Source: Culicoidibacter larvae (lineage in GTDB: Bacteria; Bacillota_I; Bacilli_A; Culicoidibacterales; Culicoidibacteraceae). Taken from it: 64,000 nucleotides of DNA. The position numbers and the translations under genes are program-made. The notes under the pieces were generated by a model, which worked only from the letters and a program-made list of their open reading frames with translations, was not told where the DNA came from and made no database searches. This document shows, piece after piece, positions 7,874 to 15,692 of the stretch (its first letter is position 1; the number at the start of each line of letters is the position of its first letter). The stretch is taken from the NCBI RefSeq assembly GCF_005771635.1, contig NZ_VBWP01000004.1, positions 62,001-126,000 on the forward strand. The letters are read 5' to 3'.

Positions 7874-9787
7874 ATGTCAGAGTTTAATAATTTATATGCA
7901 ATTCAGTCACCAAAGTTTTTAAAGGTGTTATCTGTCAATGAATTAGATCATTTAGCCGGCGAAATCCGACGCTTTTTAGTTGATAGTTTGAGTAAGACCG
8001 GTGGACATATTGCTCCAAATCTGGGAGTTGTGGAGCTTACAATTGCCATGCATTATGCTTTTGATTCGCCAACTGATAAGTTCTTATGGGATGTTGGGCA
8101 TCAAAGTTATATTCATAAAATTTTGACCGGACGTGCAAAAGATTTTGTAAATCTGCGAAAATATAAAGGGTTGAGTGGTTTTCCGCGACGTGAAGAAAGT
8201 GAACATGATGTTTGGGAAACCGGACATGCTTCAACTTCACTTTCAGCGGCACTTGGTATGGCGGTAACCCGTGATGCAATGGGTGCTGATTATCACATTG
8301 TTCCGGTTATTGGTGATGGTGCCTTAAGCGGTGGTATGGCTTTAGAGGCATTAAACCATATTGGCTATGAACAGCGGCGAATGATTATTATTTTAAATGA
8401 TAATGATATGTCGATTTCTAATAATGTCGGCGCGATTAAAAAACATTTAGAGCGCATGCGTATGACCAGAAGTTATCATAATGTTAAACAGAGAACTAAA
8501 AGTGTTGTAAAACAAGTGCCAATGATTGGTTCGCGGGTTGAAAACTGGATTTCTCAATTAAAAGCTAATACCCGAAAGTTATTTTTCGATGGGAAAGCCA
8601 GTTTCTTTGAAGATTTAGGTTTAGGTTATATTGGCCCGATTAATGGTCACGACATTTCATTGCTTATTGAAGTATTTGAAGTTGCTAAAGAATTGGATCA
8701 TCCGGTCGTTTTACATGTGAGTACTGAGAAGGGTCGCGGGTACAATCCGGCGGCAGCCGATAATCGTGGCAGCTGGCATGGTATTGGTCCTTTTGATATT
8801 ATTAATGGTAAGAAAATCCGAGCGCCGAAGCATGAGGATGATCGGGCGTGGAGTGGTATTGTTTCGCAAACGTTGGAACGGCTGGCAGCTCGTGATGAGA
8901 AAATCATTGCCGTCACACCGGCGATGATTAAAGGCTCTAAACTGGAGTTTTTCCAAGATAAATTTGCTGATCGTTTATTTGATGTTGGTATTGCTGAGGA
9001 GCATGCTGCTACCTTTGCCGGAGCAATGAGTATTGATAATTTCCATCCGTTCTTGGCAATTTATTCAACCTTTTTACAGCGTTCTTATGATCAGATTCTT
9101 CATGATATTGCCAGACAAAATCTGCATACCGTTATTGGCGTCGATCGATGCGGCTTTGCAACCGGCGATGGTGATACCCATCATGGTATTTATGATATTA
9201 GTTTCTTGCGCGGTATTCCAAATATGACGATTTGCATGCCTAAAGATGATTGCGAAGCGCAAAATATGCTGTATAGTGCTTTTTATGCTTACAGCGGCCC
9301 AATTGCCATGCGTTACCCACGCGGTTATCACCGTTTTAAGGAAGTTGAATCATTTACGATTATTCCGTATGCAAGCTGGGAAGTTGTAAAAGAAGGTAAT
9401 GATGGAGTTATCTTGGCATTCGGGCCACAGTTAAAACGGGCAATTACTATTGCTGAACGTTTAGCGGCTGAACATGGCACTGATTATGCGGTTGTTAATG
9501 CAAGGTTTATTAAGCCTATGGATGAGCAATTATTGCATCAACTTTTTGAAAAGTATCCACAGTTGGTTACGATTGAGGAAGGGGCTCGGATTGGCGGCTT
9601 CGGCAGTGCTGTTCTTGAGTTTGCCAATAAATATAATTATCATAATCAAATCCGGATTTTTGCTATTGAGGATACATTTATTGCTCAGGGTGATATTGAG
9701 AACTTATATAAAGAAGCAAAGATTGATACTGAGTATATTGTCCGTGAGTTGAGTACACAAGGAGATAGTTATGAAGGAACGGATTGA
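7874..9787 (+). CDS. dxs: 1-deoxy-D-xylulose-5-phosphate synthase
   Basis: DXS joins pyruvate and glyceraldehyde-3-phosphate in the first step of the MEP isoprenoid pathway, using thiamine diphosphate. The 637-residue protein carries WDVGHQSYIHKIL, the thiamine-binding GDGALSGGMALEALN stretch with NDNDMSISNNVG, and the central transketolase domain motif DVGIAEEHA. The C-terminal transketolase domain begins near residue 510. ATG 7874 is 8 bp after GGGAG and is preferred to GTG 7868. Its last 17 bp overlap tlyA. The gene shows that isoprenoids are made by the MEP route here. Confidence 0.96.
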   Translation: MSEFNNLYAIQSPKFLKVLSVNELDHLAGEIRRFLVDSLSKTGGHIAPNLGVVELTIAMHYAFDSPTDKFLWDVGHQSYIHKILTGRAKDFVNLRKYKGLSGFPRREESEHDVWETGHASTSLSAALGMAVTRDAMGADYHIVPVIGDGALSGGMALEALNHIGYEQRRMIIILNDNDMSISNNVGAIKKHLERMRMTRSYHNVKQRTKSVVKQVPMIGSRVENWISQLKANTRKLFFDGKASFFEDLGLGYIGPINGHDISLLIEVFEVAKELDHPVVLHVSTEKGRGYNPAAADNRGSWHGIGPFDIINGKKIRAPKHEDDRAWSGIVSQTLERLAARDEKIIAVTPAMIKGSKLEFFQDKFADRLFDVGIAEEHAATFAGAMSIDNFHPFLAIYSTFLQRSYDQILHDIARQNLHTVIGVDRCGFATGDGDTHHGIYDISFLRGIPNMTICMPKDDCEAQNMLYSAFYAYSGPIAMRYPRGYHRFKEVESFTIIPYASWEVVKEGNDGVILAFGPQLKRAITIAERLAAEHGTDYAVVNARFIKPMDEQLLHQLFEKYPQLVTIEEGARIGGFGSAVLEFANKYNYHNQIRIFAIEDTFIAQGDIENLYKEAKIDTEYIVRELSTQGDSYEGTD

Positions 9788-10580
9788 TATTTTACTAGTA
9801 GAAGGCGGCTTTTTCCCGACGCGAGAGAAAGCAAAGCGTGCGGTTATGGCCGGGATTGTTTTTGCTAACGAAGAGCGCATTGATAAGCCTGGTGAGAAAG
9901 TTGCCAGAGATAAAGTGCTGCGAGTGAAGGGACGCGATTGTCCGTATGTAAGTCGTGGTGGCTACAAACTTGAAAAGGCACTGAATACTTTTGAAATTGA
10001 TCTGCATGATGCAGTTGTTGTTGATATCGGCGCATCAACTGGCGGTTTTACTGATTGTGCACTGCAACATGGGGCTAAATTGGTTTATGCAATTGATGTT
10101 GGTACCAATCAGCTAGTATGGAGTATGCGAAGTCACCCGCAGGTTATTTCAATTGAGAAGTGTAATTTTCGCTATGCTACGACTGATTTATTTGAACAAG
10201 ATAAGCCAAATTTCGCAGTTATTGACGTTTCATTTATTTCATTACGTTTGATTTTGCCACCATTACTTGATATTTTAGAAAATGGTGATAAGGTTGTAGC
10301 CTTGATTAAGCCGCAATTTGAGGCTGGTCGTGAAATGGTTGGGAAAAAGGGGATTGTACGTGAACGCAAGGTCCACGTACAAGTCATCCGTGACTTGTTT
10401 ACTTACTTCTCAAACCAGAATTGGCAAGTGAATGGGTTGACGTTTTCGCCGATAACCGGCGGTTCAGGAAATATTGAATTCTTAGTTTATTTAGAGAAGA
10501 CAGAAGCTGGAAGTGCTTTAGCAACTACAGTTAATATTGACAATGTTGTTGATGAAGCCTATCAGAGTTTTAAGGAGTGA
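9771..10580 (+). CDS. TlyA-family rRNA 2'-O-methyltransferase (YqxC)
   Basis: This 269-residue protein has an N-terminal S4 RNA-binding domain (about 1-60, RIDILLVEGGFFPTREKAKR) and an FtsJ-like Rossmann methyltransferase. S-adenosylmethionine is bound by VVDIGASTGGFTDCAL, and the expected catalytic residues are seen in AVIDVSFIS, ALIKPQFE and GNIEFL. TlyA enzymes methylate ribose in 16S and/or 23S rRNA and affect capreomycin sensitivity. The older haemolysin name is misleading. The gene starts 17 bp inside dxs. In Bacillus, ahrC separates yqxC from recN, but here recN follows directly. Confidence 0.9.
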   Translation: MKERIDILLVEGGFFPTREKAKRAVMAGIVFANEERIDKPGEKVARDKVLRVKGRDCPYVSRGGYKLEKALNTFEIDLHDAVVVDIGASTGGFTDCALQHGAKLVYAIDVGTNQLVWSMRSHPQVISIEKCNFRYATTDLFEQDKPNFAVIDVSFISLRLILPPLLDILENGDKVVALIKPQFEAGREMVGKKGIVRERKVHVQVIRDLFTYFSNQNWQVNGLTFSPITGGSGNIEFLVYLEKTEAGSALATTVNIDNVVDEAYQSFKE

Positions 10581-10593
10581 AAGGGGATCATTT

Positions 10594-12243
10594 ATGCTGA
10601 CACATTTAACGATTCGTAATTTTGCTATTATTCATGCAGTAGATATTGATTTTAGTGACGGAATGACTGTTTTGTGCGGTGAAACCGGTGCAGGTAAGTC
10701 GATTATTATTGATGCTATTGAATTATTATGCGGTGGACGTGGTTCTGCTGAATATGTTCAGCACGGCTTTGATAAATGCATGATTGAAGGATTATTTTAT
10801 CCTTCAAAGAATAGTTCAGTTTGGCAGTTGCTTACTGATTATGATATTGATGCTGAAGAAAACAGCATTATTTTAGCGCGTTCAATCAGCAGTGATGGCA
10901 AGAGTGTTTGTCGAATTAATGGGAAGATGATGCCAGTTACCGTTGCTCGGTTGATTGGTAATGAACTTGTTGATATTCATTCGCAGCACGAAAATCAATT
11001 TTTACTGGAGAGTAAGAATTATATTCCGATTTTAGATCGTTTGGCGGGTCTTGGAACTCAGTTAAATGATTATAAGTCAGCATATAATCATTATTTGGAA
11101 GCCAAGCAGACTTATGATGCTTTTATTGAAAATAGCGATGATGTCAGTCAGCTTGATTATTTTCAATTTCAGTTAGAACAACTGCAGAATGCAAATATCA
11201 AAGAAAATGAAATTGAAGAGCTTGAAATTCAATTACGTCGTTTACAACAAAGTGATAAGTTAATTCAACAATTGCATGTTGCACATGATGCCTTGCAAAA
11301 TGATGGTGGTGCATTGACTGGTATTTATCAGGCGCGCAGAGCTTTAGAGCAAATCAGCAACATTGATGAGGCATATAGTAATTGGTTCAGCAAACTTGAA
11401 TCAGTTTATTATGATTTAGAAGATAGCGCGGCTGAGCTTGAAGCTGAGTTAGAAAAATTCGAGCAAAGCGGTGCCGAACTTGTTCAAGTTGAAGAACGAT
11501 TATCGGATTTATATACGCTGCAACGTAAAGTTGGCAATGACTTATTTGCAGCTCAACATGATTTAAGTCAGAAGGTACAGCAACTGCTTGACTTTGATAG
11601 TTATAAGGCAGAATTAGAGCAGCAAGTTGAACTTGCTAAAAAAGAAGCCTATGCCTGTGGCGAGGTTTTATCAACTGCACGTATGTCGGTTGCTAAAAAT
11701 CTTGAAGCAGAAGTTATGGCACAGCTTACTGATTTATATATGCCTAATGTTACCTTTGAGATCGCAATCAGCAATGGTGAACTGCAAACAAATGGTATTG
11801 ATAAGGTTGAATTTTTAATTGCAACCAATAAAGGTGAGTTGCTGAAGCCAATTGCGAAAGTGGCCTCAGGCGGCGAACTTTCGCGGATTATGTTGGCGCT
11901 TAAAGTTATATTTACCAAATATACCAGTATTGATACAATTATATTTGATGAAATTGATACCGGTGTTAGTGGTAAAGTAGCTGAAAGTATTGCCCGTAAA
12001 ATGCATATTTTGGGTGAGCAGATGCAAGTCTTGGCGATTACTCACTTGCCGCAAGTTGTTGCTATGAGTGATAATCAGATTCATGTTTCCAAAACAACAA
12101 CCGAAAACGGTGTATTGGTAGCGACTAAGATTTTGAATGATAGCCAAAAAGAAAATGAAGTAGCACAAATGCTTTCGGGGACACATGTTACAGAAGCAGC
12201 GATGGATAATGCCAGAGCATTAATCTCGCATATGAAACAATAA
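10594..12243 (+). CDS. recN: DNA repair protein RecN
   Basis: RecN is an SMC-like ATPase that acts early in double-strand break repair. The 549-residue protein begins LTIRNFAIIHAVDIDF with Walker A GETGAGKS near residue 30. Long coiled coils occupy about 160-370. The C-terminal ABC signature ASGGELSRIMLALK and Walker B IIFDEIDTGVSG follow. ATG 10594 is preceded by AAAGGGGA. An in-frame start at 10537 would add a non-homologous extension inside tlyA. The gene ends 12 bp before a GNAT gene. Confidence 0.95.
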   Translation: MLTHLTIRNFAIIHAVDIDFSDGMTVLCGETGAGKSIIIDAIELLCGGRGSAEYVQHGFDKCMIEGLFYPSKNSSVWQLLTDYDIDAEENSIILARSISSDGKSVCRINGKMMPVTVARLIGNELVDIHSQHENQFLLESKNYIPILDRLAGLGTQLNDYKSAYNHYLEAKQTYDAFIENSDDVSQLDYFQFQLEQLQNANIKENEIEELEIQLRRLQQSDKLIQQLHVAHDALQNDGGALTGIYQARRALEQISNIDEAYSNWFSKLESVYYDLEDSAAELEAELEKFEQSGAELVQVEERLSDLYTLQRKVGNDLFAAQHDLSQKVQQLLDFDSYKAELEQQVELAKKEAYACGEVLSTARMSVAKNLEAEVMAQLTDLYMPNVTFEIAISNGELQTNGIDKVEFLIATNKGELLKPIAKVASGGELSRIMLALKVIFTKYTSIDTIIFDEIDTGVSGKVAESIARKMHILGEQMQVLAITHLPQVVAMSDNQIHVSKTTTENGVLVATKILNDSQKENEVAQMLSGTHVTEAAMDNARALISHMKQ

Positions 12244-12255
12244 GGTGGTATTGAT

Positions 12256-12735
12256 ATGGATAAACAATTATTGATTAGAGAAGCGGTTATTGATGATAGT
12301 CAGCTTATTGTTGACTACATAAAGAAATTAGCAATTTATGAAAAAATGGAAGACGATGCTGTTGCTACAGCTGAACAAATTCGCAAAACGGTTTTTGAAC
12401 AGAAGTACGCACATGTTTTGATTGCTGAATGTGACAATCAGCCAATTGGCTTTGTTTTGTATTTCTTTAACTATTCCACATTTGCCGGCAGTCCCGGCTT
12501 ATATTTAGAAGACTTATTTTTGGATGAAGCTTACCGAGGATATGGATTTGGCAAGCAGTTAATGAAGAAACTAGCACGAATTGCGCTTGAAAATGGTTGT
12601 TCACGCTTTGAGTGGACTTGCCTTGACTGGAACGAACCATCACTTGCATTCTACCGAAAAATCGGAGCTGTGGCCATGGATGAGTGGACTGTACAGCGAC
12701 TTGATGGCGAAGCTTTGAGAAATTTGGCTGAATAA
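12256..12735 (+). CDS. GNAT acetyltransferase, spermidine/diamine N-acetyltransferase-like
   Basis: The 159-residue protein matches the compact SSAT/thialysine acetyltransferase type: LAIYEKMEDDAVATAEQI near residues 25-42, the strand LYLEDLFLDEAYRGYGFGKQL with the acetyl-CoA loop, and WTCLDWNEPSLAFYRKIGA. Relatives acetylate polyamines, thialysine or similar small amines. The exact substrate cannot be read from sequence. It lies 12 bp after recN and ends in a strong terminator, so it is probably the last gene of the nusB run. Confidence 0.85.
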   Translation: MDKQLLIREAVIDDSQLIVDYIKKLAIYEKMEDDAVATAEQIRKTVFEQKYAHVLIAECDNQPIGFVLYFFNYSTFAGSPGLYLEDLFLDEAYRGYGFGKQLMKKLARIALENGCSRFEWTCLDWNEPSLAFYRKIGAVAMDEWTVQRLDGEALRNLAE

Positions 12736-12741
12736 ATGATA

Positions 12742-12774
12742 AAAGCAGAAGTAGTTGCTACTTCTGCTTTTTTA
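12742..12774 (+). terminator. Strong intrinsic terminator ending the recN-GNAT unit
   Basis: A perfect 13-bp stem (12742-12754 with 12758-12770) encloses a 3-nt loop and is followed by T's. It lies between convergent genes and could also act weakly on the minus strand. Confidence 0.92.
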
Positions 12775-12781
12775 AGTTTCT

Positions 12782-12910
12782 TTATTGACCAGTACTGATA
12801 TATAATATTAAGGTAATAACGCTCATAAATGCGCCGCCGATGATTAATGCAACCATTGCCAGTGATACAACTCTTTGGACAAGCGGCGTCTTCCTTGCTT
12901 CTTTCGACAT
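12782..12910 (-). CDS. 42-residue single-pass membrane protein (DUF4044-like)
   Basis: This short minus-strand frame encodes a basic N-terminus (MSKEARKTPLVQR), one hydrophobic segment of about 24 residues (VSLAMVALIIGGAFMSVITL) and a short polar tail. AAGGA lies 7 bp before ATG (minus-strand position 12910), and the stop falls just before the shared terminator. The composition resembles DUF4044 small membrane proteins of Bacilli. That assignment is tentative and the function is unknown. It faces away from dinB. Confidence 0.6.
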   Translation of the reverse strand: MSKEARKTPLVQRVVSLAMVALIIGGAFMSVITLILYISTGQ

Positions 12911-13000
12911 GTGGTTATCCTTCTTTCTTTTTCTAGCTAGTTAAGCTATAATAATTGTAGTAGAATTTGCCAACTTTTTCAAGAAGGAGGCACTGAAAGT

Positions 13001-14200
13001 ATGCAAAATCGAATTATTTTTCATATAGATATGAATAGTTTCTTTGCTTCGTGTGAGGTTGCTAATCACCCTGAATTAGTTGGCAAACCGGTTGTTGTTG
13101 GCGGTGCCAGCCGGCGATCAGTAGTATTGGCAGCAACTTATGAGGCAAGAAAATTTGGTATTCATTCGGGAATGCCAATGTATCAGGCGCTGCGACGTTG
13201 TCCGCATTTAGTCATTCAATCATCACATTTTCAATTATATCGTGATTATTCAAAACGTTTAATGAAGTTGCTGCAAACCTATGAGGTGCCAATTGAACAA
13301 GCCTCAATTGATGAAGCGTATGTTGATTTTACTGCCAAACAAGTTGAACTTGGTAATATTGAAACATTTGCCAAGACTTTACAACAACGAATTTATGATG
13401 AATTGGGATTGCCGAATAGTATTGGTATTTCTTATAATAAATTTTTGGCGAAAATGGCTTCTGATATGAAAAAGCCGATGGGCATTACAGTTATTCGCCG
13501 CAAAGATATTCCAACTAAAATATGGCCTTTAGAGATAGGGGAGATGTTTGGTGTTGGCAAGAAGAGTGCCGCTAAACTAAGAACATTAGGTATAAAGACA
13601 ATTGGTGATTTTGCGCAGATTGATGCGAAGAAATTAGAAATTGCCTTTTCCGATATGACTATTAGCCAACAGGCATATGCCAGAGGTGAAGATAGTCGTA
13701 TTGTTGATGGAGAACGTCATAAAGCGCAATCAATCGGGCATTCAATTACTTTTGAAAGTGATAAAGATAATGAAGATGAGTTGCTTGAAGTTATGGAACG
13801 ATTGTTGGATCAAGTACTCGCTCGTATGGAAAAACAAGACCAAAAAGCAAAAACTATTCAAATCACAATCCGTAATAGCTATTTTAAAACTCAAAATCGT
13901 TCGTATACTTTACATGAGTATAGCAATAATAAAAAGGAAATTTGGGAAGTTGTTAGTCGGCTATTCTTTAATGCCTGGGACGGTGAACCATTACGACTGA
14001 TTGGTGTTGCGCTGACGCAGTTTATTGCTAAAGAAGAGGCGACTGAGCAAATGAATTTGTTTTATCAGCCGGAAGGGATTGAACAAATTGAAAAACGCAA
14101 TAAAGTGCTGCATAAGTTACAAAACAAGTTTGGTGATGAAACAATAACCACAGCAAGAAAATTGAAAGGACGAAAAAAAGATGACACTAGTAGAGACTAA
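13001..14200 (+). CDS. dinB: DNA polymerase IV (Y-family)
   Basis: This 399-residue translesion polymerase has the palm motifs HIDMNSFFASCEVA near residue 8 and ASIDEAYVDFT near 103, which supply the catalytic acidic residues. A little-finger domain follows at about 240-350. AGAAGGAGG precedes ATG 13001. A TATAAT lies at 12947-12952, but I see no LexA-type box. The last 20 bp overlap the Nudix gene. B. subtilis has two such enzymes, and one of the YqjH/YqjW type is the nearest comparison. Confidence 0.93.
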   Translation: MQNRIIFHIDMNSFFASCEVANHPELVGKPVVVGGASRRSVVLAATYEARKFGIHSGMPMYQALRRCPHLVIQSSHFQLYRDYSKRLMKLLQTYEVPIEQASIDEAYVDFTAKQVELGNIETFAKTLQQRIYDELGLPNSIGISYNKFLAKMASDMKKPMGITVIRRKDIPTKIWPLEIGEMFGVGKKSAAKLRTLGIKTIGDFAQIDAKKLEIAFSDMTISQQAYARGEDSRIVDGERHKAQSIGHSITFESDKDNEDELLEVMERLLDQVLARMEKQDQKAKTIQITIRNSYFKTQNRSYTLHEYSNNKKEIWEVVSRLFFNAWDGEPLRLIGVALTQFIAKEEATEQMNLFYQPEGIEQIEKRNKVLHKLQNKFGDETITTARKLKGRKKDDTSRD

Positions 14201-14717
14201 AATAGATTCGAAACCAATTTATAATGGTAATATCATTACCGTAAGTGTTGATACTGTAATGCTTCCGAATGGTGATAAAGCAGAACGCGAAGTTGCCAGA
14301 CATAATGGCGGTGTTTGTGTATTAGCAGTAACTGCTGAAAATAAGGTAGTTCTAGTAAAGCAATTCCGTTATGTAACCGGAGAAGAGCTTTTTGAAATTC
14401 CGGCTGGAAAACGTGATTCAAAGGATGAAGATCCATATAGTGGTGCTATGCGTGAATTAGAAGAAGAAACACCATATTTTGCTGAGCGCTTGGAACTGTT
14501 GTATCGATTTTATCCGGCGCCTGGTTTTTGTGATGAAGAATTGCATTTATATCAGGCAATTGGATTACAACTTGGCAGTACACGTGAATTAGATGATGAT
14601 GAATTCATTGAAGTTTATGAGTTTACTAAGGAAGAAGTGCTTGAACTATTGAATAATGACAAGATTCATGATGGTAAGACCATCATCGCATTGCAATACT
14701 GGCTGAATAAGGAATGA
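14181..14717 (+). CDS. Nudix hydrolase, ADP-ribose pyrophosphatase-like
   Basis: The 178-residue protein has the ADP-ribose pyrophosphatase layout: an N-terminal strand domain (VSVDTVMLPNG), then VVLVKQFRY and FEIPAGK, then the Nudix helix RELEEET. The Nudix box is unusual. One extra residue lies between the Gly and the first Glu (GKRDSKDE), and the conserved Gly after EET is Pro. The catalytic REL-EE core is intact, so activity is likely. B. subtilis nudF is the nearest analogue by context, because xerD follows after 4 bp. Confidence 0.82.
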   Translation: MTLVETKIDSKPIYNGNIITVSVDTVMLPNGDKAEREVARHNGGVCVLAVTAENKVVLVKQFRYVTGEELFEIPAGKRDSKDEDPYSGAMRELEEETPYFAERLELLYRFYPAPGFCDEELHLYQAIGLQLGSTRELDDDEFIEVYEFTKEEVLELLNNDKIHDGKTIIALQYWLNKE

Positions 14718-14721
14718 TAAT

Positions 14722-15612
14722 ATGGATAATGCAATCATATTGTATTTAAACTATATAACGGTTGAAAAGGGATTAGCGGCAAATACTCGCGAGAGCTATG
14801 GCCGTGATTTGAAAACTTATGCAGCTTTTTTAAAAAAGCAGTTCGATGTAACTGAGCCAACGGCAATTACTAATGAAGAAGCAACAGCTTTCTTCGAGTT
14901 TTTAAGTAAGAGCGGCAAAAGTAAAGCGACCAGCGCACGAATTTTGACAACCTTAAGAAACTTCCATAAGTTTTTACTTGTAGAAAAGATGTCTGATCAT
15001 AATCCGGTTGCTCACTTGGATATGCCTAAAAAAAGTAAAAGTCTGCCAAAATATCTTAGTATTCAAGAAGTTGATCGCCTGCTTGAAGTGCCGATTCGTG
15101 ATGGCCATGAAGCAATTGATTTTCGTAATCGAACAATGTTGGAAGTACTGTATGCAACCGGTATGCGGGTAAGTGAGCTGCTGTCAATTACGATAGATGA
15201 CTTAAATTTATTAATGGGTTTTATCCGTGTATTTGGGAAAGGTTCGAAAGAACGAATTGTACCGCTCGGTGATGCTGCTATTGAATACATCAAAGCTTAT
15301 TTAGAATATTATCGACCATATCTGGATACCAAGCAGTTGCCTTATTTATTTTTGAACAATTCCGGCAACCAAATGTCACGGCAAGGCTTTTTTAAAATTA
15401 TCAAACAACTTAGTCAGGCTGCGGGGATAACGCGCTCGGTATCACCGCATATTCTTCGTCACTCATTCGCCACGCACTTACTTGAAAATGGTGCAGACTT
15501 GCGTTCGGTGCAGGAATTACTTGGTCATAGTGATATTTCTACCACCCAAATATACACGCATGTAAGCAAACAAAGATTGAAAGAAATGTATAAACATCAT
15601 CCGCGAGCATAG
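14722..15612 (+). CDS. xerD: Tyrosine recombinase XerD
   Basis: XerD, with XerC, resolves chromosome dimers at dif. The 296-residue protein has an N-terminal SAM-like core-binding domain (about 1-90) and a catalytic domain with all expected residues: Arg in GMRVSELL, Lys in GKGSKER, His and Arg in HILRHSFATHLLENG, His in LGHSDISTT and the nucleophile Tyr in IYTHVSK. The nudF-xerD order supports XerD over XerC, and nothing suggests a mobile-element integrase. FtsK, its usual activator, is encoded at 23965. Confidence 0.9.
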   Translation: MDNAIILYLNYITVEKGLAANTRESYGRDLKTYAAFLKKQFDVTEPTAITNEEATAFFEFLSKSGKSKATSARILTTLRNFHKFLLVEKMSDHNPVAHLDMPKKSKSLPKYLSIQEVDRLLEVPIRDGHEAIDFRNRTMLEVLYATGMRVSELLSITIDDLNLLMGFIRVFGKGSKERIVPLGDAAIEYIKAYLEYYRPYLDTKQLPYLFLNNSGNQMSRQGFFKIIKQLSQAAGITRSVSPHILRHSFATHLLENGADLRSVQELLGHSDISTTQIYTHVSKQRLKEMYKHHPRA

Positions 15613-15619
15613 TACATGG

Positions 15620-15648
15620 CGGGCATCATTTAATGGTGCCCGTTTTTA
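15620..15648 (+). terminator. Intrinsic terminator after xerD
   Basis: A 9-bp stem with one G-U pair (15620-15628 with 15634-15642) is followed by TTTTT. Confidence 0.85.
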
Positions 15649-15665
15649 TATTTATTTTGTGAATA

Positions 15666-15674
15666 TGTTATAAT
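15666..15674 (+). promoter_or_regulatory. Extended -10 promoter for the pullulanase gene
   Basis: TGT-TATAAT places the transcript start near 15681, directly at the ribosome site AAGGTGAG. This very short leader supports ATG 15693 rather than GTG 15684 as the start codon. Confidence 0.55.
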
Positions 15675-15692
15675 GGAGCTAAGGTGAGTTTT

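Noticed and set aside
12911-13000. LexA/SOS box before dinB
   Set aside because: No GAAC-n4-GTTC type dyad is present. Only a TATAAT at 12947 is visible.
14722-15612. xerD as integrase of a mobile element
   Set aside because: Full-length XerD in a conserved nudF-xerD context, with no phage or conjugation genes and no flanking repeats.
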